A DNA stretch of 64,000 nt from Paenibacillus jilunlii (lineage in GTDB: Bacteria > Bacillota > Bacilli > Paenibacillales > Paenibacillaceae). The stretch lies in contig NZ_FNGM01000008.1 in NCBI RefSeq assembly GCF_900102965.1, positions 209,362 to 273,361 of the forward strand, given 5' to 3'. This document shows, one piece after another, positions 17,281 to 25,311 of the stretch. The notes under the pieces are model-generated. The model was not told the origin of the DNA and searched no databases. It saw only the letters and a program-made list of their open reading frames with translations. The stretch's first letter is position 1. Every line of letters starts with the position of its first letter. The position numbers were made by a program, and so were the translations under genes.

Positions 17281-17730
17281 ATGGAAACTCCACGAGAACT
17301 ATTCCAAATCATGACCCGGCGTTTAGGATTGCTCAATAAAGACTGTTGCAGCGTAGGGGGATGTAATCTTTCCGCGACCCAAAGCCACCTGCTGTATGAG
17401 ATAGATCGGAGCCATAATCCTTCCATGCAACAGGTCGCTGAAACACTTGGCACTGATATTACTACCTTCAGCAGACAAGTTCAGTCTTTGGTGAAAATGA
17501 ACTTGGTTAACAAGACACCTGATCCCACGGATCGAAGAATCTATAACCTGTCACTTACTCCAGAAGGAAAAATGGTGGCTACAACCATTGATCATCAAAT
17601 GAATGCATACCTGAATGAAGCTTTCTCACACATGAGTGAGTTTGAAGTAGAAACCTTACTACGATCCATTAAGCTTTTCAACGAAGCTATGGGGAAATCC
17701 AGTAATTGCTGTGCCCCTGTAAAAGGGTGA
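17281..17730 (+). CDS. MarR-family regulator with Cys clusters (ars cluster)
   Basis: 149 residues. The winged-helix MarR core is at about residues 30-120 (LSATQSHLLYEIDRSHNPSM, TFSRQVQSLVKMNLVNKTPDPTDRRIYNLSLTPEG, with the DxRxxxLxLT wing). Unusual Cys pairs flank it: DCCSVGGC near residue 19 and NCCAP at the C-terminus. These could bind arsenite or another thiophilic metalloid and act as sensor; this is inference. ATG at 17281 with AGAGGTG is preferred to GTG at 17272. The gene diverges from arsR and precedes the arsM unit, with the same operator-like motif in front of both transcription units. Confidence 0.85.
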   Translation: METPRELFQIMTRRLGLLNKDCCSVGGCNLSATQSHLLYEIDRSHNPSMQQVAETLGTDITTFSRQVQSLVKMNLVNKTPDPTDRRIYNLSLTPEGKMVATTIDHQMNAYLNEAFSHMSEFEVETLLRSIKLFNEAMGKSSNCCAPVKG

Positions 17731-17747
17731 TTTCACTTCGTTAATAC

Positions 17748-17760
17748 TTGCAATCTGCAA
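17748..17760. promoter_or_regulatory. Operator-like TTGCAATCTGCAA before the mini-protein/arsM unit
   Basis: CTTGCA-ATC-TGCAAG is a perfect inverted repeat (17747-17761) and matches 12 of 13 positions of the motif at 17232-17244 over the regulator's own -35. Confidence 0.65.
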
Positions 17761-17799
17761 GTTTATTGATGCATATTTAATGACTAGGAGGGTTTAAAG

Positions 17800-17973
17800 A
17801 TGCTCAGAGATCTATACGTAACCGAAATTCTACACAAACACCGGCAGGAGGAATTACATCAAGTTACACTCCACGCCTGGAAATACCTTAAGAAAAAAGA
17901 CAAATTGGAGTGGTCCTTTTCCCCTTTGTTTTTTCGTCCGAAACAATCTGCTTGCTGCGAACCATGCTGCTAG
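17800..17973 (+). CDS. 57-residue protein with Cys-rich tail CCEPCC
   Basis: ATG preceded by TAGGAGGG. The product begins MLRDLYVTEILHKHRQEELH, has a basic middle (LKKKDKLEWSFSP) and ends in FRPKQSACCEPCC. The two vicinal Cys pairs resemble metalloid-binding tails (ArsD, ArsM and the neighbouring MarR protein also carry CC pairs). It is 55 bp upstream of arsM in the same direction. A role as an arsenite-binding or chaperone-like peptide is a guess from the motif and position. I know no named family for it. Confidence 0.7.
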   Translation: MLRDLYVTEILHKHRQEELHQVTLHAWKYLKKKDKLEWSFSPLFFRPKQSACCEPCC

Positions 17974-18028
17974 TTGAGCAAAGCCGAAAGAAAAATCCAA
18001 TCATAATCTCTATAAGGAGTGTTTAATC

Positions 18029-18832
18029 TTGAGCAAACTTACAAATGACCAGATCCGCCAGAATGTACGTGGGCACTATCGAAAGATTGCTGTAAAAAAG
18101 GTCGAAGCTGCCTCTTCTTGTTGCGCCCCTGCTGACAGCTGCTGTGATTCACCTGCTGGCTTTGATGCCATATCCGCTAAGCTGGGTTATTCCAGCGAGG
18201 ATTTGGCAGCTGCTCCTGAAGGCGCAAATTTAGGCCTTGGATGCGGTAATCCCCAGGCTATTGCTGAACTGCAGGCGGGTGAACATGTTCTGGACCTCGG
18301 GAGCGGTGGCGGATTCGATTGCTTCCTCGCCTCCCGGCAGGTAGGGGAGCAAGGCCATGTTATCGGAGTAGATATGACACCTGAAATGATCAGCCGTGCA
18401 AGGGATAACGCGGTTAAAGGAAAGTTTAACAACACGGAATTCCGGTTGGGTGAAATTGAACATCTTCCCTTAGCCGACAATTCGGTACATGTCATTATCT
18501 CCAACTGCGTGATTAACCTCTCACCAGACAAAAAGCAAGTATTCCGTGAGGCCTATCGTGTCCTTCAGCCCGGTGGACGTCTGGCCGTATCTGATATCAT
18601 AACAACAGCTGAGCTTCCCCCTGAGATCAAAAATGACCTGGACGAATTATATTCCGGTTGTATCTCCGGAGCTTCTTCCATTGCAGATGTAGAATTGATG
18701 CTTCAAGAAAGCGGCTTTAAGGAAATCAGTATTGAGCCAAAAGACGAATCCAGGACATTCATCAAAGACTGGGTTCCCGGTGCGAATGTTGACCAATACA
18801 TCGTTTCTGCTGTAATTAAAGCTAAAAAGTAA
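18029..18832 (+). CDS. arsM: Arsenite S-adenosylmethionine methyltransferase ArsM
   Basis: 267 residues with a TTG start and AAGGAG ribosome binding site. The SAM-binding motif is VLDLGSGGGFDCF (about residue 87). The three conserved As(III)-binding Cys are found in LGLGCGNP, ISNCVINLSPDK and YSGCISGA. A CC-rich N-terminus (SSCCAPADSCCD) is typical of bacterial ArsM. It methylates arsenite stepwise to volatile or exportable forms. It lies between the CCEPCC peptide and arsN1, probably one transcript. Confidence 0.96.
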   Translation: MSKLTNDQIRQNVRGHYRKIAVKKVEAASSCCAPADSCCDSPAGFDAISAKLGYSSEDLAAAPEGANLGLGCGNPQAIAELQAGEHVLDLGSGGGFDCFLASRQVGEQGHVIGVDMTPEMISRARDNAVKGKFNNTEFRLGEIEHLPLADNSVHVIISNCVINLSPDKKQVFREAYRVLQPGGRLAVSDIITTAELPPEIKNDLDELYSGCISGASSIADVELMLQESGFKEISIEPKDESRTFIKDWVPGANVDQYIVSAVIKAKK

Positions 18833-18850
18833 GCTATAGGGGGATTTCAT

Positions 18851-19348
18851 ATGATTACTACGTTAACTGTTCGTCAGGCCACTCCAGTGGATATCGAAAG
18901 TATCCTTCGCATCTACAATCAGGGGATCGAGGAACGGATCGCTACACTTGAAACAGAGTCGAAAGACTCCTCCTATATGAAAGCATGGTTTAAAGATCAC
19001 CATGGCCGCTTTAGCGTTTTGGTGGCTGAAAAAGAAGGTGAAGTGATTGGCTGGGCCTCCCTGAATCCGTACTCCCACCGCTGTGCTTATAATGGGGTCG
19101 CTGATCTCTCGGTTTATATTGATCGCGGCTTTCGTGGGCAGGGTGTAGGGAGCTCTCTCTTGGAGTCTTTACACAAGGTCGCAAAGGAAAACCGCTTTTA
19201 TAAAATCGTTCTCTTTACTTTTCCATTTAACCAGAGCGGCCAGGGATTATATCAGAAAATGGGTTATCGACAGGTTGGTGTTTTTGAGAAACAGGGGATT
19301 ATGGATGGAGAGTTTATTGATGTAATGATTATGGAGAAACTTCTTTAA
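18851..19348 (+). CDS. arsN1: ArsN1-type GNAT N-acetyltransferase (arsinothricin/phosphinothricin resistance)
   Basis: 165 residues. The GNAT fold has the acetyl-CoA loop RGFRGQGVGSSLLESL (about residues 98-113) and the phosphinothricin-acetyltransferase-like motifs IYNQGIEERIATLET and YSHRCAYNGVADLSVYI. ArsN1 enzymes acetylate the organoarsenical antibiotic arsinothricin. Linkage to arsM 18 bp upstream supports this over a generic phosphinothricin acetyltransferase. It is the last gene of the rightward arsenic unit. Confidence 0.85.
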   Translation: MITTLTVRQATPVDIESILRIYNQGIEERIATLETESKDSSYMKAWFKDHHGRFSVLVAEKEGEVIGWASLNPYSHRCAYNGVADLSVYIDRGFRGQGVGSSLLESLHKVAKENRFYKIVLFTFPFNQSGQGLYQKMGYRQVGVFEKQGIMDGEFIDVMIMEKLL

Positions 19349-19425
19349 ATCAAAATCTAAAAATGTGTTGTTTGTGATTAAAACAAAATGCTCTCGCTAA
19401 AAAAAACATCTCTGGCGGGCTTAGT

Positions 19426-19945
19426 TCCCCGTGAATCTAACCTGTAAAACATAACTGATAACCTCAATGTGCAGAAGAATTTGCTCACTTGGAAATGATT
19501 GACACAATGATATATAAATTAACAAAAAAATGCATCAATTAGTGAACTTGAAGCCGCCGGGCTTGGCCCGAACTATGCGCAGCGCGACCATGCGCTGTTC
19601 AACCAGAATTCAGCGGGTGTGCCATGGACAGCAGCATATATCCAGGCCAAAGGCGATCCGCTGGCGGACCCCTACGAGGACATTGCGGCCGAAGAAAAGG
19701 CCCGGGCTACATACCAGTGGCTGATCGACATGACCGATGATGTGGACCTGCAGGACAGCCTCAAGTTCCTGCGGGAGCGGGAGATTGTGCATGCGCTGCG
19801 GTTCAAGGAGTCGGTGCAGATTATTATTGACGAGCGGGAGCAGAAGCGGGTGTTCTGACAATGATGTATACACAAATTAAATAGATAGTTTGATAAGAAG
19901 AGCCGCAGGAGCAGCATCTGCGGCTCTTCTTACATTTCCCGCGAC
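19426..19945 (+). repeat. ~520-bp repeat, copy B (cotJC 3' part plus flanks)
   Basis: Direct repeat of 13769-14288, including the AT-rich flank, truncated cotJC and terminator. After the shared TTTCCCGCGAC it continues into CGAGTTACATACAATCTGG, which also follows the intact cotJC at 11540. Copy B therefore keeps the original downstream junction that copy A has lost. Confidence 0.9.
19474..19858 (+). pseudogene. 5'-truncated, frameshifted cotJC copy B
   Basis: Same truncated cotJC as copy A, but with seven instead of six A in the AACAAAA run (~19524), which breaks the frame. It ends DEREQKRVF like copy A and unlike the intact gene. Several third-position differences (for example GGCGATCCGCTGGCGGACCCC) mark it as independently diverged. 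Confidence 0.85.
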
Positions 19946-20001
19946 CCGCGAGTTACATACAATCTGGCTCTGGGTAGTTCAACAGGGCTTTTTTTGACCG
20001 T

Positions 20002-20250
20002 CTAACAATCCGTACAGGGGGCATTACCAGCGTAGCTGTCACCAGGAGGGGGAAAGGGGATGCACCAATTGAACGCGACCCGGTTGGGACTGTACTGGCG
20101 GATGCGCTCCTCCACGATCTCCATGTCCGGATACTCGTCGCGGTGCTCGCTAAGATAGGCTATCTCTTCTTTTGGCAGTCCGATTTGATCTGTCGTTGTT
20201 GGAATGGCAGATGCGTCCTGCCTCTGATGTCCATAGCCTCGATAACTTTC
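20002..20250 (-). pseudogene. Fragment resembling a penicillin-binding protein
   Basis: The frame IPTTDQIGLPKEEIAYLSEH, then DEYPDMEIVEERIRQYSPNRVA, resembles the non-penicillin-binding dimerisation region of class B PBPs, just before the usual VGY motif. After VA the frame runs into unrelated sequence and a stop. No transpeptidase domain follows. Broken at both ends. Confidence 0.45.
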
Positions 20251-20751
20251 TCAGTCTTCAACGGCTTGGAATTCGCTTCGCCTTTTCGTTAAACAGCTGC
20301 ACGAGTTTTGCAGCCAGCGCCTTGCCGCTTCTTGCTTAAAGCCTGTTTTGAAAGTAAACTATAGGGACTGAATTGAAATCGAATATGCGATCTGCTGCCC
20401 CACCGAATCTTAAATATTGCGCGGGTGGGCGGGATGGATACGCCCTTCGTGATCATGCTTGTCTGGCGTTCCTAGAGACTTGGACCCTCGACGAACTGTA
20501 GATAAGCAAAACGTACGATTAGTGAAGAGAACAGGAGAAATGTAAGCTTGAAGAAGACATTTACTAGATACCAACCCTTTAATTGTCATATATTCAAACG
20601 AATTCCTTTGTATCCGAACTCAATACCAAGTTATTTTTCAAAATTTACGCTTCCGAATCCATGAGACCGATGAGTCCCTGGATCGGCTGTCGTCTATATA
20701 AACGAAGGCATAAATGAACACAAACTAATTTGACGAAGAGGTGATTTGAAA
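20251..20751. other. No recognisable gene
   Basis: Only short interrupted frames on both strands. The final ~20 bp hold the AGAGGTG ribosome binding site of the next gene. Confidence 0.4.
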
Positions 20752-21168
20752 ATGGCATTAACGTCCACATTCACGAGCTTCAACCTGCCTGTAAAAAACG
20801 TAGAACAATCGAAAGCGTTCTTCACCGGACTCGGATTCGAGCTCAACCCGCAATTCCCCGAGAATGAGAATTCGGTAGCCATCGTGATCGGCGACAACCT
20901 GCAGGTCATGCTGATCAATCAAGCATTCTTTAATACGCTCACGGAGAAGGAATCCGTCGATACGAGCAAGTATGCGCAGATGACGATCGCATTGGCTTTC
21001 GAGAGCCGGGAAAAGGTCGATGAAATCGTGAATACCGCGGTCTCCTTAGGCGGGAAATTGCACGCTGAACCTGAAGATCATGGGTTCATGTATCATTGGG
21101 GCTTCGTGGACTTGGACGGCCATCTGTGGGCTATTAACTACATGAACATGGATGCGGCACAAGGTTGA
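20752..21168 (+). CDS. VOC/glyoxalase-fold protein
   Basis: 138 residues of the vicinal oxygen chelate fold, PhnB/YaeR-like: FTSFNLPVKNVEQSKAFFTGLGF at the start, VAIVIGDNLQVML in the middle and the final strand WGFVDLDGHLWAINYM. Metal-binding positions are not all certain. Members include glyoxalases, dioxygenases and antibiotic-binding proteins; the substrate is unknown. The ATG at 20752 is chosen over the TTG at 20746 on ribosome-binding-site spacing (AGAGGTG). Confidence 0.85.
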   Translation: MALTSTFTSFNLPVKNVEQSKAFFTGLGFELNPQFPENENSVAIVIGDNLQVMLINQAFFNTLTEKESVDTSKYAQMTIALAFESREKVDEIVNTAVSLGGKLHAEPEDHGFMYHWGFVDLDGHLWAINYMNMDAAQG

Positions 21169-21204
21169 GGCTAACGAAGAGCACGCTCGTACTAGGGTTC
21201 AAAA

Positions 21205-21240
21205 AGAAAGACGCCGGGCATCTTCCCCGGCGTCTTCTTC
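21205..21240. terminator. Terminator after VOC gene
   Basis: AAGACGCCGGG pairs with CCCGGCGTCTT around a CATCTT-like loop, flanked by A- and T-rich tracts. It can act in both directions. Confidence 0.9.
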
Positions 21241-21245
21241 GATGA

Positions 21246-21346
21246 TTAGTTTTGTTCGGTATAGGCTTTGAAATTGTCCATGATCGCTTGCCAGCCTGCT
21301 TGCTGGAACTCGACGGGATTGGAGCTTTCCGCGTGATCCGTCGCCA
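21246..21346 (-). pseudogene. C-terminal fragment of an AHSA1/SRPBCC-domain protein
   Basis: The frame ATDHAESSNPVEFQQAGWQA, then IMDNFKAYTEQN and a stop, is the end of an activator-of-Hsp90-ATPase-like (SRPBCC) protein. The N-terminal ~110 residues are missing; sequence upstream switches at ~21347 to an integrase end. VOC and AHSA1 genes are often neighbours, so this was probably an intact partner before the break. Confidence 0.65.
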
Positions 21347-21458
21347 TCACAAACTAAAAGTATCTTCGATAAAGTTCTCTCCGAGAGTGCCACGCAGTTG
21401 TGCGTAGACTTGAGTGGTCGATGCTTTTTCATGACCCAGCATTCCTTGTATGAAATCT
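21347..21458 (-). pseudogene. C-terminal fragment of a tyrosine recombinase
   Basis: FIQGMLGHEKASTTQVYAQL carries the LGH...STTQxY signature of tyrosine recombinases, with the second His and the catalytic Tyr. Only ~35 residues remain. It abuts the 23-nt cotJC end at 21459, the place expected of an element integrated into cotJC. Confidence 0.7.
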
Positions 21459-21481
21459 GGGAGCAGAAGCGGGTGTTTTGA
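21459..21481 (+). repeat. 23-nt cotJC 3'-end scar
   Basis: GGGAGCAGAAGCGGGTGTTT with the following TGA equals the last codons and stop of cotJC copies A (14179-14201) and B. It has no other cotJC sequence attached and sits directly beside the recombinase remnant. Confidence 0.75.
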
Positions 21482-21496
21482 GCGAATGGGGTTTGA

Positions 21497-21541
21497 CGCA
21501 AAGGAGTAAAGCTGCCTTTTGGGGCTGCTTACTCCTTTTTG
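21497..21541. terminator. Terminator downstream of gerAB
   Basis: AAAGGAGTAAAGCTGCC pairs with GGGCTGCTTACTCCTTT around TTTT, followed by T and A tracts on either side. It ends the leftward ger operon and may also serve the island scrap. Confidence 0.85.
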
Positions 21542-21558
21542 AATTAAAAAAAGGAAGC

Positions 21559-22677
21559 TTACGGTTTCCCATCTGGGTTCCCCCTTATGCGGAAGACCAT
21601 AGAAATGAGAAGAAGCACCAAAGGTACTCCTGCACATATGATCATTCCAAAATACCCCGATACTTTATCCATGTTACCCATTACAACAAAATTTTGGGGA
21701 TACATGCTTAAGGCAAATATGAAAATCAACGGGAGATAATAAATGTATCCGTTCCATTTTTGGGTGAGCTGGCTGATCCCGGCTACAAGATAAAAATAAT
21801 AATTTGCGGCGGTCATGAAAATTTTGATCGTCCACAAAATGATAAAAAATATTTCAAACCGTTCCAGGAACGCTCCGGGGAACTCAATTTGCTGTGCAAA
21901 AGAAACGACTGGCCATTGCAACCGGGAAACTTCTTCAACCGACATACATCCAATGACCATTGTTACCATCAAGACATACAAAGCCATTGCAATCGAGTAG
22001 CCAATTCCCCCCGCCTTCCATGCTTTTTGTGGATTGACCATAAAATTAGTTAAAATGAGCATGGATTCAAAACCTAATGCCGAAAAAGGTACAACTTGAA
22101 GAGATTTGAAGATCGGCCGCCATCCTTGATGAAAAACAGGGCGTAAATTATCAAGGTCAAAATGATTGATATTGAGAATGATCAGCAATAAATAAACAAT
22201 AAAGGTTAAGGGAAAGAAAAGCTCGACCAACCGGACCATCGCCTGAAGACCGCCTGAGGTCAAATAACCAACAAGCAGAAGAAACGGCAAGAGAATCATG
22301 CTTACCGGGGTTCTCTCCAATGCAAGGGCTTTGATGAATTCTGCCATCATTCTGGATACAACAGAGCAGATCATCACGCAATATACCATGAACGCAATAT
22401 TGATAAGAAGGCTGATAAATTTACCTGCGATCACAGAATTGAGCTCATAGAACGTCTTCCCTGGAAATCGCTGACACAATTTCACGTTGATAAAAACGGC
22501 GCCTAGACCAAACAGACTTGCCAGCAAAAGCCCCTGCCACACGTCAGGCGTTTGCGTCTGTTCCGCGATGGTTCGTGGTAAACTGACAATTGCCACAGCG
22601 TACACGGTCGAAGTTACTGTTAATAAAGCTTGTATAGTGGAGATTTTTTCCTGTTTCGAGGAAGGTAAGTTGGGCAT
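21559..22677 (-). CDS. Spore germination protein, GerAB/endospore permease family
   Basis: 372 residues with about ten membrane helices (APC-like fold, Spore_permease family), opening KISTIQALLTVTSTVYAVAI. It is the B subunit of a Ger nutrient receptor in the spore inner membrane and the likely site of germinant binding. Its ATG overlaps the gerC-type stop codon by one base (TAATG), so the two are translationally coupled. Subunit order here is A-C-B, not the canonical A-B-C. Confidence 0.93.
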   Translation of the reverse strand: MPNLPSSKQEKISTIQALLTVTSTVYAVAIVSLPRTIAEQTQTPDVWQGLLLASLFGLGAVFINVKLCQRFPGKTFYELNSVIAGKFISLLINIAFMVYCVMICSVVSRMMAEFIKALALERTPVSMILLPFLLLVGYLTSGGLQAMVRLVELFFPLTFIVYLLLIILNINHFDLDNLRPVFHQGWRPIFKSLQVVPFSALGFESMLILTNFMVNPQKAWKAGGIGYSIAMALYVLMVTMVIGCMSVEEVSRLQWPVVSFAQQIEFPGAFLERFEIFFIILWTIKIFMTAANYYFYLVAGISQLTQKWNGYIYYLPLIFIFALSMYPQNFVVMGNMDKVSGYFGMIICAGVPLVLLLISMVFRIRGNPDGKP

Positions 22678-23828
22678 TACGCTCCCGCTCCTTTTGTATA
22701 AGCACCTGTCCGTTCAATCTGTACTTTAACCTGAACATCGACCGGTATTTTACTGAATGTATCCTGCCAATGGTCTTTTACCTGATCCCAGTAGGCGGGA
22801 TAGTTCACTTTTACCTTTCTACCGAAACCGGCTACATCTGCTCTCATTTCTTTTTGGAGCTTGTGTAACGATTGGAGCACTATCTGTCTGATTTCGCCTT
22901 CCACCGTTTCTTTAGCGGTTCGGATGAACGGTTCCTTCAGGAGCTCCGCAGAAACAACGGAGGTTTCGTTTAATTTGATATCTGTTTTGATACGAACCGT
23001 GAATGAGAGATCTTCTCCATTAACATGGGGGATAAGCTTACTATGAGCATCCTCAACTTCAAAGACCATGTGTTGTTTCGTCTTTGGGTCCTCAACTTTA
23101 ATAATGGAACCCTTCGAACTTCCCAGCATCCAGTTGATCCCGATAACATCCTTTTCATTAACCCAGCTAACAAATTTCTTCGTTGTGCCGCTGACCAATG
23201 CTGCGCCTGCCAATTGGTTGCTTTCATTGGTTACCAGACGCTGAATGATGAAGTCAGTTCCTTGCGAAATATGAATAGAAACTTCCCCTAACCGAGTTTT
23301 ACGGGGTATTTTGGAGTTGAGGACACTGTTTGCGGCCAGTTCTTCAAGGTCAAAGGCAGGCATGTCTTTATGTTTGCCGAGCTTAGTGAGTGCTTCTTTT
23401 GCGTTGCCCTTCACGATCATAACAAGGGATTTCCGGCTCGGCTTATAGGAACGGGTAAATGTATCTAATAATTCATCAATTCTTGTTTTTTTTAGTGCTT
23501 GGTCACTAATCAGAACTAGGCGAATAAAATTATATAAGGGAGCATGGGACACTAGTTTTGCCTGATCCCTGGAGGCAGCTTGAATGGAATCGTTATCCAA
23601 GGTTGTTACATTGGTATACGTATTTTTTTTGGATTTCTGCGCTATTAAATGCTGATAGGTAAGTTCCAGCATATCCTGGTTCGTATCAATGGCAACGCCT
23701 TGAATGATACTCAGCTTATCGATCTCCTTGCTGTCCCAGCAACCGGTGAGAAAGGCACAAGCGACACATGCGGCAATACATTTTCGTACCGATACGATCC
23801 GGCGGGACCGAAAGGTGAAAGCGATCAT
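22677..23828 (-). CDS. Spore germination lipoprotein, Ger(x)C family
   Basis: 383 residues. N-terminal signal peptide with lipobox FLTGCWDSKEIDKL (Cys about 29), then the two Ger(x)C domains. It is the C subunit of the receptor, a lipoprotein on the outer face of the spore inner membrane. The ribosome binding site AAAAGGAGG is inside the last codons of the preceding gerA-type gene, 4 bp apart, so the unit is tightly coupled. Confidence 0.94.
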   Translation of the reverse strand: MIAFTFRSRRIVSVRKCIAACVACAFLTGCWDSKEIDKLSIIQGVAIDTNQDMLELTYQHLIAQKSKKNTYTNVTTLDNDSIQAASRDQAKLVSHAPLYNFIRLVLISDQALKKTRIDELLDTFTRSYKPSRKSLVMIVKGNAKEALTKLGKHKDMPAFDLEELAANSVLNSKIPRKTRLGEVSIHISQGTDFIIQRLVTNESNQLAGAALVSGTTKKFVSWVNEKDVIGINWMLGSSKGSIIKVEDPKTKQHMVFEVEDAHSKLIPHVNGEDLSFTVRIKTDIKLNETSVVSAELLKEPFIRTAKETVEGEIRQIVLQSLHKLQKEMRADVAGFGRKVKVNYPAYWDQVKDHWQDTFSKIPVDVQVKVQIERTGAYTKGAGA

Positions 23829-23832
23829 AGGC

Positions 23833-25311
23833 TCACCTCCTTTTCCTGTTAGCGGATGTTTCGTCCTGTGTCTTAAGCATTAAAGGACGCTTTTTGAGAT
23901 ATTTAAAAGGAACCCTAACCAAAGTATCTTGTTGATCTCTTAAGCGGATTGGGGCTAGGGGTGACATGTAAGGAACCCCAAAGCTTTTGATCTGGACCAT
24001 GTGCGCACCTAAAAAAATAAAGGCTAAAATCACACCATAGAGACCATAAATCGCTGCAATGATCATAATAGGGAATCGAAGGAGCCGAATTCCAATACTG
24101 CCGCTGTACTGCGGGCTTGCAAAGGATGCAATGGCAGTAAGACCCACGATAATGATCAGAAAAGCACTTACGACCGCCGCCTCGACGGCTGCTTGTCCAA
24201 TAACAAGGCCGCCTACAATACCTATAACCTGTCCTATGCCTTTGGGCAGCCGCAGACTTGCCTCGCGCAATATTTCCAATGATACCTCCATAATTAAAGC
24301 CTCCACAAAAACGGGAAAAGGAATTCCCTCTCTTGAGGAAACGATAGATATCACCAGCTCGGGCGGGATCAGTCCAGGATGGAAGGAAATGAGTGCGACG
24401 TACAGCGAAGGGAGGAATGTCGCAATGAAAAGGGCCGTTAAACGAAGCAAACGAAAAAATGTTCCTAAAGGAAACCGCTCGTAATAATCCTCCGGGGATT
24501 GGGCCAGCATCCAGAAGGTCATGGGAGCTATCAGAGCAAAAGGTGTGCCATCCAGGAGAATGACGACTCTTCCGGACATTAAAGCAGTGATTGCTTTATC
24601 CGAGCGTTCAGAGGCTTGAATCTGAGGAAATGGAGACCATGAACTTTCCTCAATCCATTGCTCAATAATCCCGGTGTCGGAAGCATCATCCACATCAATC
24701 GATTCGACTCTTCGTTTAACTTCCTGAACCAGCTTCGGATTTGCGATATCCGATATGTACAAGACCGCTAATTTTCGGGAAGTTCTTCTTCCTATCCTTA
24801 TTTTATCAATTTTGAAACTGAGATCTTTGATGTGCCGTCTTATCATGGCCAGGTTGCTTTCCAGATCCTCGATAAAGCCTTCTCTCGGCCCTCTCACCAG
24901 AGTCTCGGTGCTTGGTTCTTCAACACTACGCAATGGAAACTTGCCCGTAGAAACAACAAAAAATTCATCGTTTCCTTCGATCAGGAGACAAGTATTTCCT
25001 GATAACACTTCAATCACGCATGTTTCAATATCTTTTGCTTCTTTTGTACTGATCGTAAAAGCAGTCTGCTGTATCAATTCCTCCTTCAGTTTTTCCGGAT
25101 TAATTTGGGGATGTCTTTCACGGATTCCGGTTGCAATGAGTGGCTTAACGATATGTTCGTTTAGCATACCTGTATCTGCAATTCCGGAGAGATAGACCAT
25201 AGCTACATCAATTCCCGGCTGTCCCGCATGCATTTTTTTGAAGACGATATCAGGGAGATGGCCCAGGGTCTTTTTTAGATAATCTAAGTTCGCCTCAAAT
25301 GAGCTTTCCAT
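23833..25311 (-). CDS. Spore germination protein, GerA family (A subunit)
   Basis: About 492 residues. I start at ATG 25311 (MESSFEANLDYLKKTLG), directly after AAGGAGGTC; the frame extends 48 codons further upstream without a comparable signal. A soluble N-terminal domain of ~240 residues (VRGPREGFIEDL, then RRTSRKL) is followed by 5-6 membrane helices (PFPVFVEALIMEVSLEILREA, GIVGGLVIGQAAVEA) and a short basic tail. It is the first gene of the receptor operon. Confidence 0.94.
   Translation of the reverse strand: MESSFEANLDYLKKTLGHLPDIVFKKMHAGQPGIDVAMVYLSGIADTGMLNEHIVKPLIATGIRERHPQINPEKLKEELIQQTAFTISTKEAKDIETCVIEVLSGNTCLLIEGNDEFFVVSTGKFPLRSVEEPSTETLVRGPREGFIEDLESNLAMIRRHIKDLSFKIDKIRIGRRTSRKLAVLYISDIANPKLVQEVKRRVESIDVDDASDTGIIEQWIEESSWSPFPQIQASERSDKAITALMSGRVVILLDGTPFALIAPMTFWMLAQSPEDYYERFPLGTFFRLLRLTALFIATFLPSLYVALISFHPGLIPPELVISIVSSREGIPFPVFVEALIMEVSLEILREASLRLPKGIGQVIGIVGGLVIGQAAVEAAVVSAFLIIIVGLTAIASFASPQYSGSIGIRLLRFPIMIIAAIYGLYGVILAFIFLGAHMVQIKSFGVPYMSPLAPIRLRDQQDTLVRVPFKYLKKRPLMLKTQDETSANRKRR

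Noticed and set aside
11562..21481. Possible prophage
   Set aside because: One recombinase tail and IS remnants only; no capsid, terminase or lysis genes.
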